Assembly: GCA_002314885.1 (NCBI GenBank) | Contig: DCHT01000062.1 | Coordinates: forward strand, 49,334 to 113,333 | Direction of reading: 5' to 3' | Length of the DNA stretch: 64,000 nucleotides | From: Bacteroidales bacterium UBA1745 | Lineage (GTDB): Bacteria; Bacteroidota; Bacteroidia; Bacteroidales; UBA932 | Shown: piece after piece, positions 41,792 through 51,127 of the stretch | Layout of the letters: each line of letters starts with the position of its first letter | How positions within the stretch are numbered: position 1 is the stretch's first letter | Translations under genes and position numbers: made by a program | The notes under the pieces: generated by a model | Told to the model about the DNA's origin: nothing | Database searches by the model: none | The model's input: the letters and a program-made list of their open reading frames with translations, nothing else

Positions 41792-44158
41792 ATGACCATA
41801 AAGATATCCGACGAACTCAATCTCATCCTGAACTTCGCAAGAGAAGAGGCTATGAGGACAGGCAGCTACGGCATCGGACCCGACCATCTTATGCTCGGTC
41901 TGATCAGGCACGGCGACAACCAGGCCTGCGATCTGCTGAAGCTCATAGAGGTCGATCTGCAGGAACTGAAGCAGTTCGTCGACTCCAAGATATTCACCAA
42001 CGAGCACATCTCCTATTCCGAGATAGACAAGATAAATTTCTCCAGGGGCGCGCATAACGTCCTGAGCTTCACCATCCTGGAAGCCACCCGTCTGCGCAGC
42101 ACCGAGGCCGGCTGCATTCACCTGCTGCTGGCCCTCGCCCGCACCACCGGATGCTACACCTCCGCCTATTTCCACGACACCGGAATAGACTACGGAAGGA
42201 TACTGGAAACCGTCCAGAATACCCTTCAGCAGGACAAGCCGAAGGCTGAGGACACCAAGCCGGAAGGCGATGAGGAGGAATTCGACGGAATGCCTAAGTC
42301 TATGGTACAGATGGAAGCCGAGATCGTCGACGAGACCGGAAAGAAGTCGATGCTCGACGAATTCGGATACGATATCACCGCTGCGGCAGAAGAAGGCAAC
42401 CTGGACCCGGTAGTGGGCCGTGACGACGAGATCGCACGCGTGGTGCAGATACTCGGCCGCCGCCGCAAGAACAGCCCTATGCTCATAGGTGAACCGGGCG
42501 TGGGCAAGTCCGCCATCGTGGAGGGCATAGCCGCCAGGATAGTCGCAGGAAAGGTACCTCCGGCCCTCGCAGGCAAGAGGATAATCTCCCTGGACATCGC
42601 ATCCGTAGTCGCCGGAACACGTTATCGCGGCGACTTTGAGAAGAGGCTCAAGGGCATCATAGCCGAAATCAGCGGCAATCCGGACATCATACTCTTCATA
42701 GACGAGTTCCACACCATAGTAGGTGCTGGAGGAGCCTCAGGCAGCCTCGATGCGGCCAATATGCTCAAACCTGCCCTCGCACGCGGCGAGATCCAGTGCA
42801 TAGGAGCCACGACTATGGAGGAGTTCACCAAGATAGTGGAGAAGGACGGAGCCCTCGACAGACGCTTCCAGAAGGTCGTCGTGGAGCCGGCCGACGTGAA
42901 ATATACCATCAAGATACTGAACCAGCTCAAGGCCAACTACGAGGAGCACCACAGGGTGCACTACTCCGAGGAAGCCATAGAAGCCTGCGCAAGGCTCTCT
43001 GACCGCTACATCACCGACCGCTGTCTGCCTGACAAGGCCATCGACGCCCTCGACGAGGCCGGCTCTATGGTCAGGATACGCAAGAGCAGAAACGGCGGCA
43101 CCGACGTCGTGAAGGCCGCGGACGTGGCCAGGATCATCTCGCAGATGTCAGGTGTGCCTGCGGGCCGCGTAGCCGAGGGAGAAGGCCAGAAGCTGATGAA
43201 GATGGAATCCGTGCTCCAGAGCAGGATCATAGGCCAGGACGAGGCCATCAGCACCGTGGTCCACGCAATCAGGCGCGGACGTGCCGGCATAGGCAACCCT
43301 AACCGCCCTATTGGCTCATTCCTCTTCTTCGGACCTACCGGCGTGGGCAAGACCCAGCTGGCCAAGTCCCTCGCGGACTACCTCTTCGATTCAGAGGAGA
43401 ATATGGTGCGCATCGATATGAGCGAATACGCCGAGAAGTTCAACGCCACCAGGCTCGTGGGAGCGCCTCCGGGCTATGTAGGCTTCGAGGAAGGCGGACA
43501 GCTCAGTGAGCAGGTGCGCCGCAAGCCATACAGCGTGGTGCTGCTCGACGAGATCGAGAAGGCCCATCCGGACATATTCAACCTGCTGCTCCAGGTGCTC
43601 GACGAGGGCCGCCTGACCGACAGCAACGGCCGCACCGTCAACTTCCGCAACACCATAGTCATAATGACTTCCAACGTGGGCAGCCGCGAGGTGGACGAAT
43701 ACGGCAAGGGCGTAGGTTTCAGCACTTCCAGCAAGAATCTCCAGGCCGACAGGACAGCCGTCATAGGAAAGGCTGTCAAGAAGGTCTTCCCTCCTGAGTT
43801 CATCAACCGCGTGGACGAACTCGTATACTTCAATTCCCTCACCAGGGCCGACCTCAGCAAGATCATCGAGATCGAGATGAAGGACCTCCGCGAGAGGGTT
43901 GCACAGGCCGGATTCAAGATCAGCATCTCCGCCGCCGCGAAGAACTTCGTGGCCGACGCAGGCTATGATCCAAGTTACGGTGCAAGGCCGCTGAAGAGGG
44001 CCGTACGCAAGTACATCGAGGATCCTGTGTCCGAATTCATCATCGCAGACCGCCTCGCCTCAGGAATGAGCAAGGCCACCGTCGACAAGATGAGGACATT
44101 GAAAATAGGCGTCTCGAAGAAATCTCCGGACGCCCTTGAAATCGAAGTAAAAGCTTAA
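41792..44158 (+). CDS. ClpA/ClpC-type AAA+ unfoldase
   Basis: A 788-residue Hsp100 unfoldase. It has a Clp N-domain (about 1-145), a charged linker, AAA1 with Walker A GEPGVGKS (233-240), and AAA2 with GPTGVGKTQ. The ClpP-binding loop appears as KGVGFSTSSKN, so it should feed substrates to ClpP. The coiled-coil/UVR middle domain of typical ClpC is absent: AGSMVRIRKSRNGG runs almost straight into ISQMSGVP. This makes it ClpA-like in layout, though ClpC-like in lineage. It is divergent from gyrA. Confidence 0.92.
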   Translation: MTIKISDELNLILNFAREEAMRTGSYGIGPDHLMLGLIRHGDNQACDLLKLIEVDLQELKQFVDSKIFTNEHISYSEIDKINFSRGAHNVLSFTILEATRLRSTEAGCIHLLLALARTTGCYTSAYFHDTGIDYGRILETVQNTLQQDKPKAEDTKPEGDEEEFDGMPKSMVQMEAEIVDETGKKSMLDEFGYDITAAAEEGNLDPVVGRDDEIARVVQILGRRRKNSPMLIGEPGVGKSAIVEGIAARIVAGKVPPALAGKRIISLDIASVVAGTRYRGDFEKRLKGIIAEISGNPDIILFIDEFHTIVGAGGASGSLDAANMLKPALARGEIQCIGATTMEEFTKIVEKDGALDRRFQKVVVEPADVKYTIKILNQLKANYEEHHRVHYSEEAIEACARLSDRYITDRCLPDKAIDALDEAGSMVRIRKSRNGGTDVVKAADVARIISQMSGVPAGRVAEGEGQKLMKMESVLQSRIIGQDEAISTVVHAIRRGRAGIGNPNRPIGSFLFFGPTGVGKTQLAKSLADYLFDSEENMVRIDMSEYAEKFNATRLVGAPPGYVGFEEGGQLSEQVRRKPYSVVLLDEIEKAHPDIFNLLLQVLDEGRLTDSNGRTVNFRNTIVIMTSNVGSREVDEYGKGVGFSTSSKNLQADRTAVIGKAVKKVFPPEFINRVDELVYFNSLTRADLSKIIEIEMKDLRERVAQAGFKISISAAAKNFVADAGYDPSYGARPLKRAVRKYIEDPVSEFIIADRLASGMSKATVDKMRTLKIGVSKKSPDALEIEVKA

Positions 44159-44161
44159 ATC

Positions 44162-44926
44162 CTACTCAAGCGAATCTGCCATCGCCTTCACCCTGGAAGC
44201 ACGTTCACCGCTGTCCGGGTGTGAGGAGAACCACTTCTGTACCTTGGACATAGTGGAACCGCCGTTCATATCGGTGAGCTTGTTCAATGCCCTGTACATA
44301 CTGTACTTGTCGTGATTGTTGTTCACGGCGAAGCTGAATCCGTATGCATCCGCATTGAATTCCTGCTTCTGGGAGTACTGTGCGCTCACGAAGTTCTCTG
44401 CGATGTCGCCGAGTACTGATGAGGAAAGAGTCTGTACGAGTCCGCCCACTGAACCGACAGCATCCCTGGCAGCAGAGGACATATATGCGCGCTTCATCGC
44501 AGCCTTGGTGTCCTTGTGCACTACGTGGCCGATCTCGTGGCCGATGATGGCGATGAGCTGGTCGTCGTCCATCACATCCATAAGGCCCGAATAAACCCTG
44601 ATGGAGCCGTCTCCGCAGGCGAATGCGTTGATTTCCTCGGTCTCATAGACCTTGAAGTTGAGCTGGAGGCCGTCCACCTGGATGTCCTTGGTCAGACGGG
44701 CGAGGCGCTCGGCATACGCACCGGAAGTCAGCACCTTGTTGGTAGAATCCATATATGCCACGGACTCAGCGCTGAGGGCGACGATGTCGGCATCTGAGAT
44801 GCTTACTGCAGTAAGGGTCTTGGCAGCAGCAGAGCCAAGGGCCTCCGAATCAAGCTGCACATTCTTGAGAGCGGAGCAACTGGCCATTACAAGCACAGTT
44901 GAAAGGAGGATTACAATTCTCTTCAT
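44162..44926 (-). CDS. M48-family metalloprotease lipoprotein
   Basis: A 254-residue lipoprotein (VLVMASC lipobox) with the zinc motif IIGHEIGHVVH (HExxH) and a downstream Glu in QEFNADAYGF. It resembles BepA/LoiP-type envelope proteases that act on outer-membrane proteins. The ATG at 44926 (MKRIVIL) is 1 bp after the fabF stop; an ATG at 44935 overlapping fabF is an alternative. It is the last gene of a DUF4293-fabF operon. Confidence 0.92.
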   Translation of the reverse strand: MKRIVILLSTVLVMASCSALKNVQLDSEALGSAAAKTLTAVSISDADIVALSAESVAYMDSTNKVLTSGAYAERLARLTKDIQVDGLQLNFKVYETEEINAFACGDGSIRVYSGLMDVMDDDQLIAIIGHEIGHVVHKDTKAAMKRAYMSSAARDAVGSVGGLVQTLSSSVLGDIAENFVSAQYSQKQEFNADAYGFSFAVNNNHDKYSMYRALNKLTDMNGGSTMSKVQKWFSSHPDSGERASRVKAMADSLE

Positions 44927-44927
44927 A

Positions 44928-46172
44928 TTATTCATTGTATTTTCTGAAGGCTATGCAGCCGTTGTGGCCGCCGAAGCCCAGGGAGTCTGATATTGCGATG
45001 GTGAGGTCGGCCTCTACAGCCTTGTTCGGAGTGTAGTCGAGATCGCACTCAGGAGCCGGGTTGTCGAGGTTGATGGTAGGAGGCACAATTCCCTCCTGGA
45101 GAGCCAGGATGCAGGTGATGGCCTCGATTCCGCCTGCAGCGCCGAGTCCGTGGCCCATCATAGACTTGATGGAACTGATGTGAGCCTTGTAGGCGTCCTC
45201 CCCGAGGGCGTTCTTGAAGGCAAGGGTCTCCACCTGGTCATTCAGCTTGGTGCTGGTGCCGTGAGCGTTTATGTAGAGCACGTCCTCGGAGGAATAATTG
45301 GCCTCGTCGAGGGCGGCCTTGATTGCGGCAGCCTGAGTCAGTCCGTCCGGCCTTGGAGCCGTGGCATTGTAGGCGTCGCAGGTGTTGCCATATCCGCAGA
45401 TTTCCGCGAGGATATTGGCTCCGCGGGCCTTTGCGTGCTCGTATTCCTCAAGCACTATGACACCTGCGCCCTCTCCCAGGACGAAGCCGTCCCTGTCTGC
45501 GGAGAAAGGCCTGGAAGCCTTCTCGGGATCAGTCGAATGGGTAAGGGTCCTGGCATTTCCGAAGCCGGCTATTCCGAGCTTCGGCTCAGTAGCCTCGGAG
45601 CCGCCTGCGATGATGGCGTCCGCATAGCCGTGCTTGATGGCGCGATATGCCTCACCTATTGAGTGAGTGGCCGTGGAACAAGCCGAAAGCACTGTGCAGC
45701 AAGGACCGCAGGCTCCGTGCTTGATGGCCACGTTGCCGCTGGCCATATTAGCGATTGCAGTAGGGACGAAGAGCGGAGAAACCCACCTTGGGCCTTCATT
45801 GTCGAGAGTCCTGACCGCATTGGCGATGGACTCGAATCCACCCACGCCGGAACCTATATATACGCCGTAGCGCATAGGGTCTATGTTTTCTCCGGACACG
45901 AGACCGGACTGCGCAGTTGCCTGCGCGGCAGCCGCGAGCGCGAACAGTATGAACTTGGACTGCTTGCGGGCCTGGCCTTTCTCAATGCCGTAGGCCAGAG
46001 GATCGAAATCCTTCACGCGTCCGATCACCTTTGACGGGTAGTCGTCCGTAGGGAACTCATCCACGAGGGTAATGCAGTTCACTCCCCCCTTGATGTTTTC
46101 CCAGAATGTCTTTATGTCGTTGCCTGACGGGGAAATCACACCCAGTCCGACCACTGCTACTCTTCTTTCCAT
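44928..46172 (-). CDS. fabF: 3-oxoacyl-ACP synthase II
   Basis: A 414-residue condensing enzyme of fatty-acid elongation. The catalytic Cys is in LSACSTATHSIG, and the His residues are in NAHGTSTKLND and MMGHGLGAAGG. It extends acyl-ACP with malonyl-ACP and is the usual temperature- and chain-length-adjusting elongase. The ATG at 46172 (MERRVAVVGLG) is 1 bp after the DUF4293 stop. No acpP is next to it, unlike many genomes. Confidence 0.96.
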   Translation of the reverse strand: MERRVAVVGLGVISPSGNDIKTFWENIKGGVNCITLVDEFPTDDYPSKVIGRVKDFDPLAYGIEKGQARKQSKFILFALAAAAQATAQSGLVSGENIDPMRYGVYIGSGVGGFESIANAVRTLDNEGPRWVSPLFVPTAIANMASGNVAIKHGACGPCCTVLSACSTATHSIGEAYRAIKHGYADAIIAGGSEATEPKLGIAGFGNARTLTHSTDPEKASRPFSADRDGFVLGEGAGVIVLEEYEHAKARGANILAEICGYGNTCDAYNATAPRPDGLTQAAAIKAALDEANYSSEDVLYINAHGTSTKLNDQVETLAFKNALGEDAYKAHISSIKSMMGHGLGAAGGIEAITCILALQEGIVPPTINLDNPAPECDLDYTPNKAVEADLTIAISDSLGFGGHNGCIAFRKYNE

Positions 46173-46173
46173 A

Positions 46174-46650
46174 TTATTTTCTCTTTCGGGCGCTGCGGAG
46201 GCGGGATGCGGACTGCACCATTGCCTCATCGAGCATAATGTTCTTGGCTGCCAAGAAATTGAGGATGCTTACTACTACAGGGAACACGGAAGTCACATAG
46301 GCCACTTTATAGACCTCTATTGACTCCGCAGTCACGAATCTGTTGAATTTGATGATGTCGAAGACGATCAGCACCTGGAAGCCCACGAGCACCAGGGCGT
46401 TGAAGATCACGAGCCACATCTGCACCATCCTGGCCTTGAAGGCACTGATGCAGAGCAGTTGGAGGAGCGTCACCACTATGAGCATAATGAGGTACAGCCC
46501 CCACTTGCCCATCTCGCGGTAACGTATGAATTCGGTAACCGGATACTCGCCGTCGCCCATAGCCTCGAACGAGAAGAAGTTACAGAAGAAAAGAGGCACG
46601 ATCAGCGCAAGGCCGAGGGCCAGATATAATGTCTGAAGTCTTTGCCACAT
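46174..46650 (-). CDS. DUF4293 four-helix membrane protein
   Basis: A 158-residue integral membrane protein beginning MWQRLQTLYLALG, the hallmark of DUF4293, a Bacteroidota family of unknown function. It shows four hydrophobic segments and a basic tail (SRLRSARKRK). It heads the operon with fabF, which hints at a membrane or lipid link, but this is only context. Confidence 0.88.
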   Translation of the reverse strand: MWQRLQTLYLALGLALIVPLFFCNFFSFEAMGDGEYPVTEFIRYREMGKWGLYLIMLIVVTLLQLLCISAFKARMVQMWLVIFNALVLVGFQVLIVFDIIKFNRFVTAESIEVYKVAYVTSVFPVVVSILNFLAAKNIMLDEAMVQSASRLRSARKRK

Positions 46651-46694
46651 ATCGATATGTTACCTATATATAACTAAAAGTTATAAGTTCGTTG

Positions 46695-46702
46695 CAAAAA
46701 TA
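46695..46702 (-). promoter_or_regulatory. -7 box of the DUF4293-fabF operon
   Basis: The minus strand reads TATTTTTG, a full match, 44 bp before the DUF4293 start codon. Confidence 0.6.
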
Positions 46703-46723
46703 GGAAAAATGGACACAAAAACC

Positions 46724-46731
46724 TATATTTG
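46724..46731 (+). promoter_or_regulatory. -7 box of the nucleoside phosphorylase gene
   Basis: TATATTTG, a full match, 27 bp before the ATG at 46759. Confidence 0.65.
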
Positions 46732-46758
46732 CTGAACACACAAGAAAATTTTAAAACA

Positions 46759-47628
46759 ATGAGAATAGCAGAATCAGAACTCATCATCAATTCCGACGGT
46801 TCGGTTTTCCACCTCCACCTCCGTCCGGAAGAACTTGCAGACAACGTAATCCTCGTCGGTGACCCCGGCCGAGTTGCAATGGTCGCAGAATACCTCTCCG
46901 ACATTGAATTCAAGCACGAGTCACGCGAGTTCGTGTCAACAACAGGAAAATACAACGGCAAGCGCATCACCGTCCTGTCCACAGGTATCGGCTGCGACAA
47001 CATCGACATCGTGATGAACGAGCTCGATGCACTTGCAAACATCGATTTCGCCACCCGCGAGCCAAAGGCCGAGCACAGGAGCCTCAACATACTCCGCATC
47101 GGCACCTCTGGGGCAATCCAGCCTGAGATTCCTCTCGGATCATACGTATTTGCAGAGGTATCAGTTGGTATGGACGGTCTCCTCAACTGGTATGCGAACC
47201 GCGAAAACATCGCCCTCGAGGACTTCGAGGAGGATTTCTACAAGCAGGTGAACTGGAACAAGCACCTCCCTCACCCATATTTCGTGGCTGCAGGCGAGGA
47301 AATGGCCAATAGGTTCCGCGACTGCGCAATTATGGGTATGACCATAGCAGCATCAGGCTTCTATGGCCCTCAGGGACGAGTTCTCAGACTCCCGCTCGCA
47401 TTGCCGAATATGGTCGCTGAATTCGAGGCTTACCGCCACAACGGCAAGAAGATCACCAACTTCGAGATGGAAGGATCGGCAATCGCCGGCATCGCACGTC
47501 ACCTCGGCCACAACGCAGGCACAATCTGCTGCATCATCGCCCAGAGGCACGCTCAGAACAGCAATCCTGACTACAAGGCTCTCGTGCGCAAGCTCGTGGA
47601 GCTCTGTCTTGAGAAACTCAGCGCCTAA
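46759..47628 (+). CDS. udp: Nucleoside phosphorylase (uridine phosphorylase-like)
   Basis: A 289-residue member of the PNP/UDP phosphorylase family. Conserved elements are VILVGDPGRVAMVAEYL (phosphate contact), STGIGCDNIDIVMNEL, LRIGTSGAIQPEIPLGSYVFAE, and NFEMEGSAIAGIARHLGH, which holds the ribose-binding Glu. It likely splits uridine to uracil and ribose 1-phosphate. Together with cdd and the nucleoside hydrolase fusion in this window it belongs to pyrimidine salvage. The ATG at 46759 fits the promoter; an in-frame start at 46729 overlaps the -7 box. Confidence 0.92.
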   Translation: MRIAESELIINSDGSVFHLHLRPEELADNVILVGDPGRVAMVAEYLSDIEFKHESREFVSTTGKYNGKRITVLSTGIGCDNIDIVMNELDALANIDFATREPKAEHRSLNILRIGTSGAIQPEIPLGSYVFAEVSVGMDGLLNWYANRENIALEDFEEDFYKQVNWNKHLPHPYFVAAGEEMANRFRDCAIMGMTIAASGFYGPQGRVLRLPLALPNMVAEFEAYRHNGKKITNFEMEGSAIAGIARHLGHNAGTICCIIAQRHAQNSNPDYKALVRKLVELCLEKLSA

Positions 47629-47643
47629 GCAGCAGGAAATAAC

Positions 47644-47677
47644 AAAAAAACGGGGCTTTTTCAAGTCCCGTTTTTTT
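47644..47677. terminator. Bidirectional terminator between udp and the EF-hand/LEA-like gene
   Basis: The hairpin ACGGGGCTT/AAGTCCCGT (47650-47658 with 47663-47671, one G-T pair, loop TTTC) has an A run before it and a T run after it, serving both convergent genes. Confidence 0.9.
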
Positions 47678-47692
47678 ATATAAACCCGAAGA

Positions 47693-48025
47693 TTATTCCT
47701 CTTCCTTCTTCTTGAGGTCTGCGGCTTTGCCCTTTGCCTTGGCAGCAAAGCTGTCAGCGATGTCGCCAGCCTTGTCCATTGCCTTGCCGGCAGCGTCCTT
47801 TGCATTGTCAAGGATTTCCTCTGACTTGGCAGCGACCTTCTCATAGGTCTCCTTGGTACCTTCCTTTGCCTTCGCATAGGCGTCCTTGGTGCCTTCCTTT
47901 GCCTTTTCTACAGCGAGAGCCGCTGTTTCCTTTGCAACCCTTGCAGCATATTCGAGCTGCTCCTTGAGAGTCACCTTGCCGTCTCCATTGAGATCAGCAG
48001 GATTGGTTTTGTTTTCTTCACACAT
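47693..48025 (-). CDS. EF-hand plus LEA-like repeat protein
   Basis: A 110-residue protein with no signal peptide. Residues 11-22 (DLNGDGKVTLKE) form a complete EF-hand loop with Asp, Asn, Asp and Glu at the calcium positions. The rest is a Lys/Ala/Glu-rich amphipathic helix with tandem 11-residue units (KAKEGTKDAYA, KAKEGTKETYE), like LEA or apolipoprotein-like stress proteins. It may be a calcium-responsive or desiccation-type helical protein; function is unknown. It follows prfA by 23 bp and precedes a terminator. Confidence 0.8.
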   Translation of the reverse strand: MCEENKTNPADLNGDGKVTLKEQLEYAARVAKETAALAVEKAKEGTKDAYAKAKEGTKETYEKVAAKSEEILDNAKDAAGKAMDKAGDIADSFAAKAKGKAADLKKKEEE

Positions 48026-48048
48026 AGTATTGAAAATTAAAGAAGATG

Positions 48049-49134
48049 CTATTCGCCGGCTTCCTTGAGTCGCTCGGCGTTCTCGGCAATGATCAGCTGG
48101 TCGATCACATCCTGGATTGCTCCGTCCATAAAGACAGGGAGATTGTAGGTGGACCAGTTGATGCGGTGGTCGGTCACGCGGGACTGCTGGTAGTTGTAGG
48201 TACGGATCTTCGCAGAGCGGTCGCCAGTGGAAACCATAGTCTTACGCTTTGCGGAAATGTTGTCCAGATACTTCTGGTATTCCATATTATATATACGGGT
48301 ACGGAGCTCATTGAGAGCCTTGTCGTAGTTCTTGAGCTGGGACTTCTCGTCCTGGCACTGCACGACGATACCGGTAGGGATATGGGTCAGTCGGATTGCG
48401 GAATAGGTGGTGTTCACTGACTGTCCGCCAGGACCTGAAGAGCAGAAGGTATCCTTGCGTATATCCTTCTCGTTGAGCTCAATGTCGAACTCGCCTGCCT
48501 CAGGAAGCACTGCCACAGAAGCTGCGGAGGTCTGCACACGGCCCTGAGTCTCGGTCTGAGGCACACGCTGCACGCGGTGCACGCCAGACTCGTACTTGAG
48601 GGTACCGTACACGTGGTCACCGCTGACCTTGCAGATGATTTCCTTGAAACCACCGGCTGCGCCTTCGTTCTGGCTGGTGACTTCCACCTTCCAGCCCTTG
48701 GTCTCGATGTACTTGCTGTACATACGGAAGAGGTCGCCCGCGAAGATGGCAGCCTCGTCTCCACCGGCACCGCCGCGGATTTCGAGGATGGCGTTCTTCT
48801 CGTCCTCAGGATCCGCAGGGATGAGCAGGAGCTTGATGTTCTGCTCCATATCAGGGAGCTTAGGCTCTATCTCTGCCACCTGCTCCTTGGCCATCTCACG
48901 GAGATCCTCATCGCTTTCGTTGGCGATGATGTCCTTAGCCATTTCGAGTTCATCAAGCATCATCTTATAGTCCTGGCCGGCCTTGATGACCGGAGCCAGT
49001 TCCTTGTACTGCTTGTTGAGCTGCACGTATTTCTTCATATCCGAAATCACATCCGGATCAGACAACTGAGCCTGAAGTGACTCGTATTTCTCCTGAAGGC
49101 CGAGGACCTTCGATAAAAGTGAATTTTCTGCCAT
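48049..49134 (-). CDS. prfA: Peptide chain release factor 1
   Basis: A 361-residue RF1 recognising UAA and UAG. The catalytic GGQ is in SSGPGGQSVNTTYSA. The stop-codon motif PxT is present as RVPQTETQGR. Length is normal and no frameshift is seen (RF2 often has one; RF1 does not). It sits 6 bp after the GNAT-like gene. Confidence 0.96.
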   Translation of the reverse strand: MAENSLLSKVLGLQEKYESLQAQLSDPDVISDMKKYVQLNKQYKELAPVIKAGQDYKMMLDELEMAKDIIANESDEDLREMAKEQVAEIEPKLPDMEQNIKLLLIPADPEDEKNAILEIRGGAGGDEAAIFAGDLFRMYSKYIETKGWKVEVTSQNEGAAGGFKEIICKVSGDHVYGTLKYESGVHRVQRVPQTETQGRVQTSAASVAVLPEAGEFDIELNEKDIRKDTFCSSGPGGQSVNTTYSAIRLTHIPTGIVVQCQDEKSQLKNYDKALNELRTRIYNMEYQKYLDNISAKRKTMVSTGDRSAKIRTYNYQQSRVTDHRINWSTYNLPVFMDGAIQDVIDQLIIAENAERLKEAGE

Positions 49135-49140
49135 ATCGCT

Positions 49141-50262
49141 TTACTTTATTTTCTTGATGTAGCACCTGCGCCTCATAAAAGGCTCGGTTTCGTAGGATTC
49201 CCAGACCTTGACCGCCGAATTGGTCTCGATCTGAGGGTTGGTGATGCCCCACTTCGCGCCGGCCTTGGTGACCTTGTCGAGCAGGATGGAATGATAGACT
49301 GCGGACACGCCCGTATGCTGCCAGGCAGGGGCGGCGCCGTTTATCATCAGGTCTATGACTTCGCAGTTGCGCATAGCCTTGAGGAAATGTATCCAGCCGA
49401 ACGGGAACAGGCGTCCCTTGGCCTTCTGGAAGGCTGGCGAGAGGGTCGGAGTATTCACGCCGAAGCCCACTATGTTGTCATCCTTGTCCACGAGGAAGGC
49501 GCAGAGCCTGTCCTGAAGGAAAGGTATGAAGGCCTTGGCCTCCTCCTCAATTTCCTCATCGGTGTAAGGCACGAAGTTGTGCACGGAAGTGGCGAAGCTT
49601 TCATTGTAGACGCGGAAGAACTCGCGGACCAGTTTAGGATCCTTCTTAAGTTTTTCCACATTCGCCTCTCGCAGATCGTAGCGCTCCTTGAGGCGGGCAG
49701 CCACCTTCAGGACCTTCTCCGGAAGGGCCTCAGGCAGCGTAACCTTGTACTGCAGCCAGTCGCACTCCTTCTCGTAGCCGAGGCGCTGCACGAAGTTGTT
49801 GTAGTATGGGAAATTGTAGAGGCAGTTGAACGGAGGCACGTTCTCGAAGCCTTCGACCAGCATACCCTGCTTGCCCATAGTATTGTAATAAAGAGGTCCG
49901 TGTATGTCCTCCATTCCCATATCGGCGGCCCATTTCTCGGCCGTCTCAATGAGAAGTTTCGCAACCTCGAAATCGTCGATTGTGTCGAACCAGCCGAAGC
50001 GGGCCCTCTTTGTGCCGTAGCGCTCGTTGTAGCGAGGATTGATCATTCCGCAGATGCGTCCCACGACCTTCTTGCCGTCGAGGACCATCCACATCTTCTG
50101 CTCGCAGTACTTGCGGGTGCTGCAGGATGTGAGGGAAACCTTCTGGTCAGCATTCAGGGCAGGGACATACTGCTTGCAGTCCCTGTAAAGATCCAGAGGA
50201 AACTTGATGAATTTCCTCAGGTCTCCGGAAGTCTTCACTTCCACTATCCTGTAATCGGCCAT
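49141..50262 (-). CDS. GNAT-fold acyltransferase-like protein
   Basis: A 373-residue protein of a GNAT-like family (YghO-like). The N-terminal part has QKMWMVLDGKKVVGRICGMINPRYNE and FGWFDTIDDFEVAKLLIETAEKWA, resembling acetyltransferase strands, and the C-terminal half repeats a similar pattern (CAFLVDKDDNIVGFG). The substrate is unknown. The ATG at 50262 is 22 bp after a perfect -7 box; an upstream ATG at 50286 overlaps that box. It heads the prfA operon. Confidence 0.75.
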   Translation of the reverse strand: MADYRIVEVKTSGDLRKFIKFPLDLYRDCKQYVPALNADQKVSLTSCSTRKYCEQKMWMVLDGKKVVGRICGMINPRYNERYGTKRARFGWFDTIDDFEVAKLLIETAEKWAADMGMEDIHGPLYYNTMGKQGMLVEGFENVPPFNCLYNFPYYNNFVQRLGYEKECDWLQYKVTLPEALPEKVLKVAARLKERYDLREANVEKLKKDPKLVREFFRVYNESFATSVHNFVPYTDEEIEEEAKAFIPFLQDRLCAFLVDKDDNIVGFGVNTPTLSPAFQKAKGRLFPFGWIHFLKAMRNCEVIDLMINGAAPAWQHTGVSAVYHSILLDKVTKAGAKWGITNPQIETNSAVKVWESYETEPFMRRRCYIKKIK

Positions 50263-50283
50263 AAACGTTTCTATTTCAACGCG

Positions 50284-50291
50284 CAAAGATA
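50284..50291 (-). promoter_or_regulatory. -7 box of the GNAT-prfA operon
   Basis: The minus strand reads TATCTTTG, a full match, with TTG 17 bp upstream (in TTTTTTG). Confidence 0.7.
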
Positions 50292-50319
50292 AGAAATAAT
50301 CTCTTTTGCAAAAAACGAA

Positions 50320-51126
50320 CTACAGACCCTTCGCCTTTGCCTCGTCCCAGATGGCATCCATCTCAGCAAGAGTCATATCGGAGAGCTTGCGGCCCTTGCG
50401 CAGGGTCTGTTCCTCAAGGTAAGTGAAGCGGCGGCGGAACTTCTCGCAGGTGCCGCTGAGGGCCACCTCAGGATCCACACCGTAGAGGCGGGCGGCGTTG
50501 ATAGTCGAGAACATCAGGTCGCCGAATTCCTCGGTGAGATGATCCTGACTGCCTTCTGCGCAGGCTTCGTTGACCTCGCCCACTTCCTCCTGGACCTTTG
50601 CCCAGACGTCTTCCTTCTTGTCCCAGTCGAAGCCGCACCCGCGGGCCTTCTCCTGCATTGAAAGGGCCTTGAGCACAGCCGGCATAGCAGCCGGAATGCC
50701 GGACATCACCCTCTTGTTGCCGTCTTTTTCCTTGGCCTTCACCAGTTCCCAGGTGTCGGCGATCTCCTTGGCTGACGGAGCCTCCCCTTCCGGCACGAGG
50801 CTGCCATCCTTGCGGAACACGTGAGGATGACGGAAGACCATCTTGTCGCATACCCTGTTGATGGAATCCGCGATGTCGAAGTCCCCGCTCTCCTGGCCTA
50901 TGCGGGCATAGAAGACCATATGATAGAGGAGGTCACCGATTTCCTTGGCGGTCTCCTTCACATCCTTGTTGATTATGGCGTCGCTCAGTTCATAGACCTC
51001 CTCTTCGGTCATAGGACGAATGGACTCCATAGTCTGTTCAGCGTTCCACGGGCATTTCTCGCGGAGCGCGTCCATTATGTCGAGGAGGCGTCCGAAAGCC
51101 TCCAGTTTCTCTTCTCTAGTGTGCAT
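50320..51126 (-). CDS. mazG: Nucleoside triphosphate pyrophosphohydrolase MazG
   Basis: A 268-residue house-cleaning MazG, which hydrolyses (d)NTPs to monophosphates and pyrophosphate. Two MazG repeats are visible, with CPWNAEQTMESIRPMTEEEVYELSDAI, KEIGDLLYHMVFYA and EFGDLMFSTINAARL carrying the ExxED-type metal ligands. The ATG at 51126 is 1 bp after the stop of the fusion lipoprotein gene; an upstream in-frame reading runs back into that gene and is rejected. Confidence 0.95.
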   Translation of the reverse strand: MHTREEKLEAFGRLLDIMDALREKCPWNAEQTMESIRPMTEEEVYELSDAIINKDVKETAKEIGDLLYHMVFYARIGQESGDFDIADSINRVCDKMVFRHPHVFRKDGSLVPEGEAPSAKEIADTWELVKAKEKDGNKRVMSGIPAAMPAVLKALSMQEKARGCGFDWDKKEDVWAKVQEEVGEVNEACAEGSQDHLTEEFGDLMFSTINAARLYGVDPEVALSGTCEKFRRRFTYLEEQTLRKGRKLSDMTLAEMDAIWDEAKAKGL

Positions 51127-51127
51127 A

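Noticed and set aside
47820..47910. Short DNA repeats as a mobile repeat element
   Set aside because: They are explained by the 11-residue protein repeats of the EF-hand/LEA-like gene.
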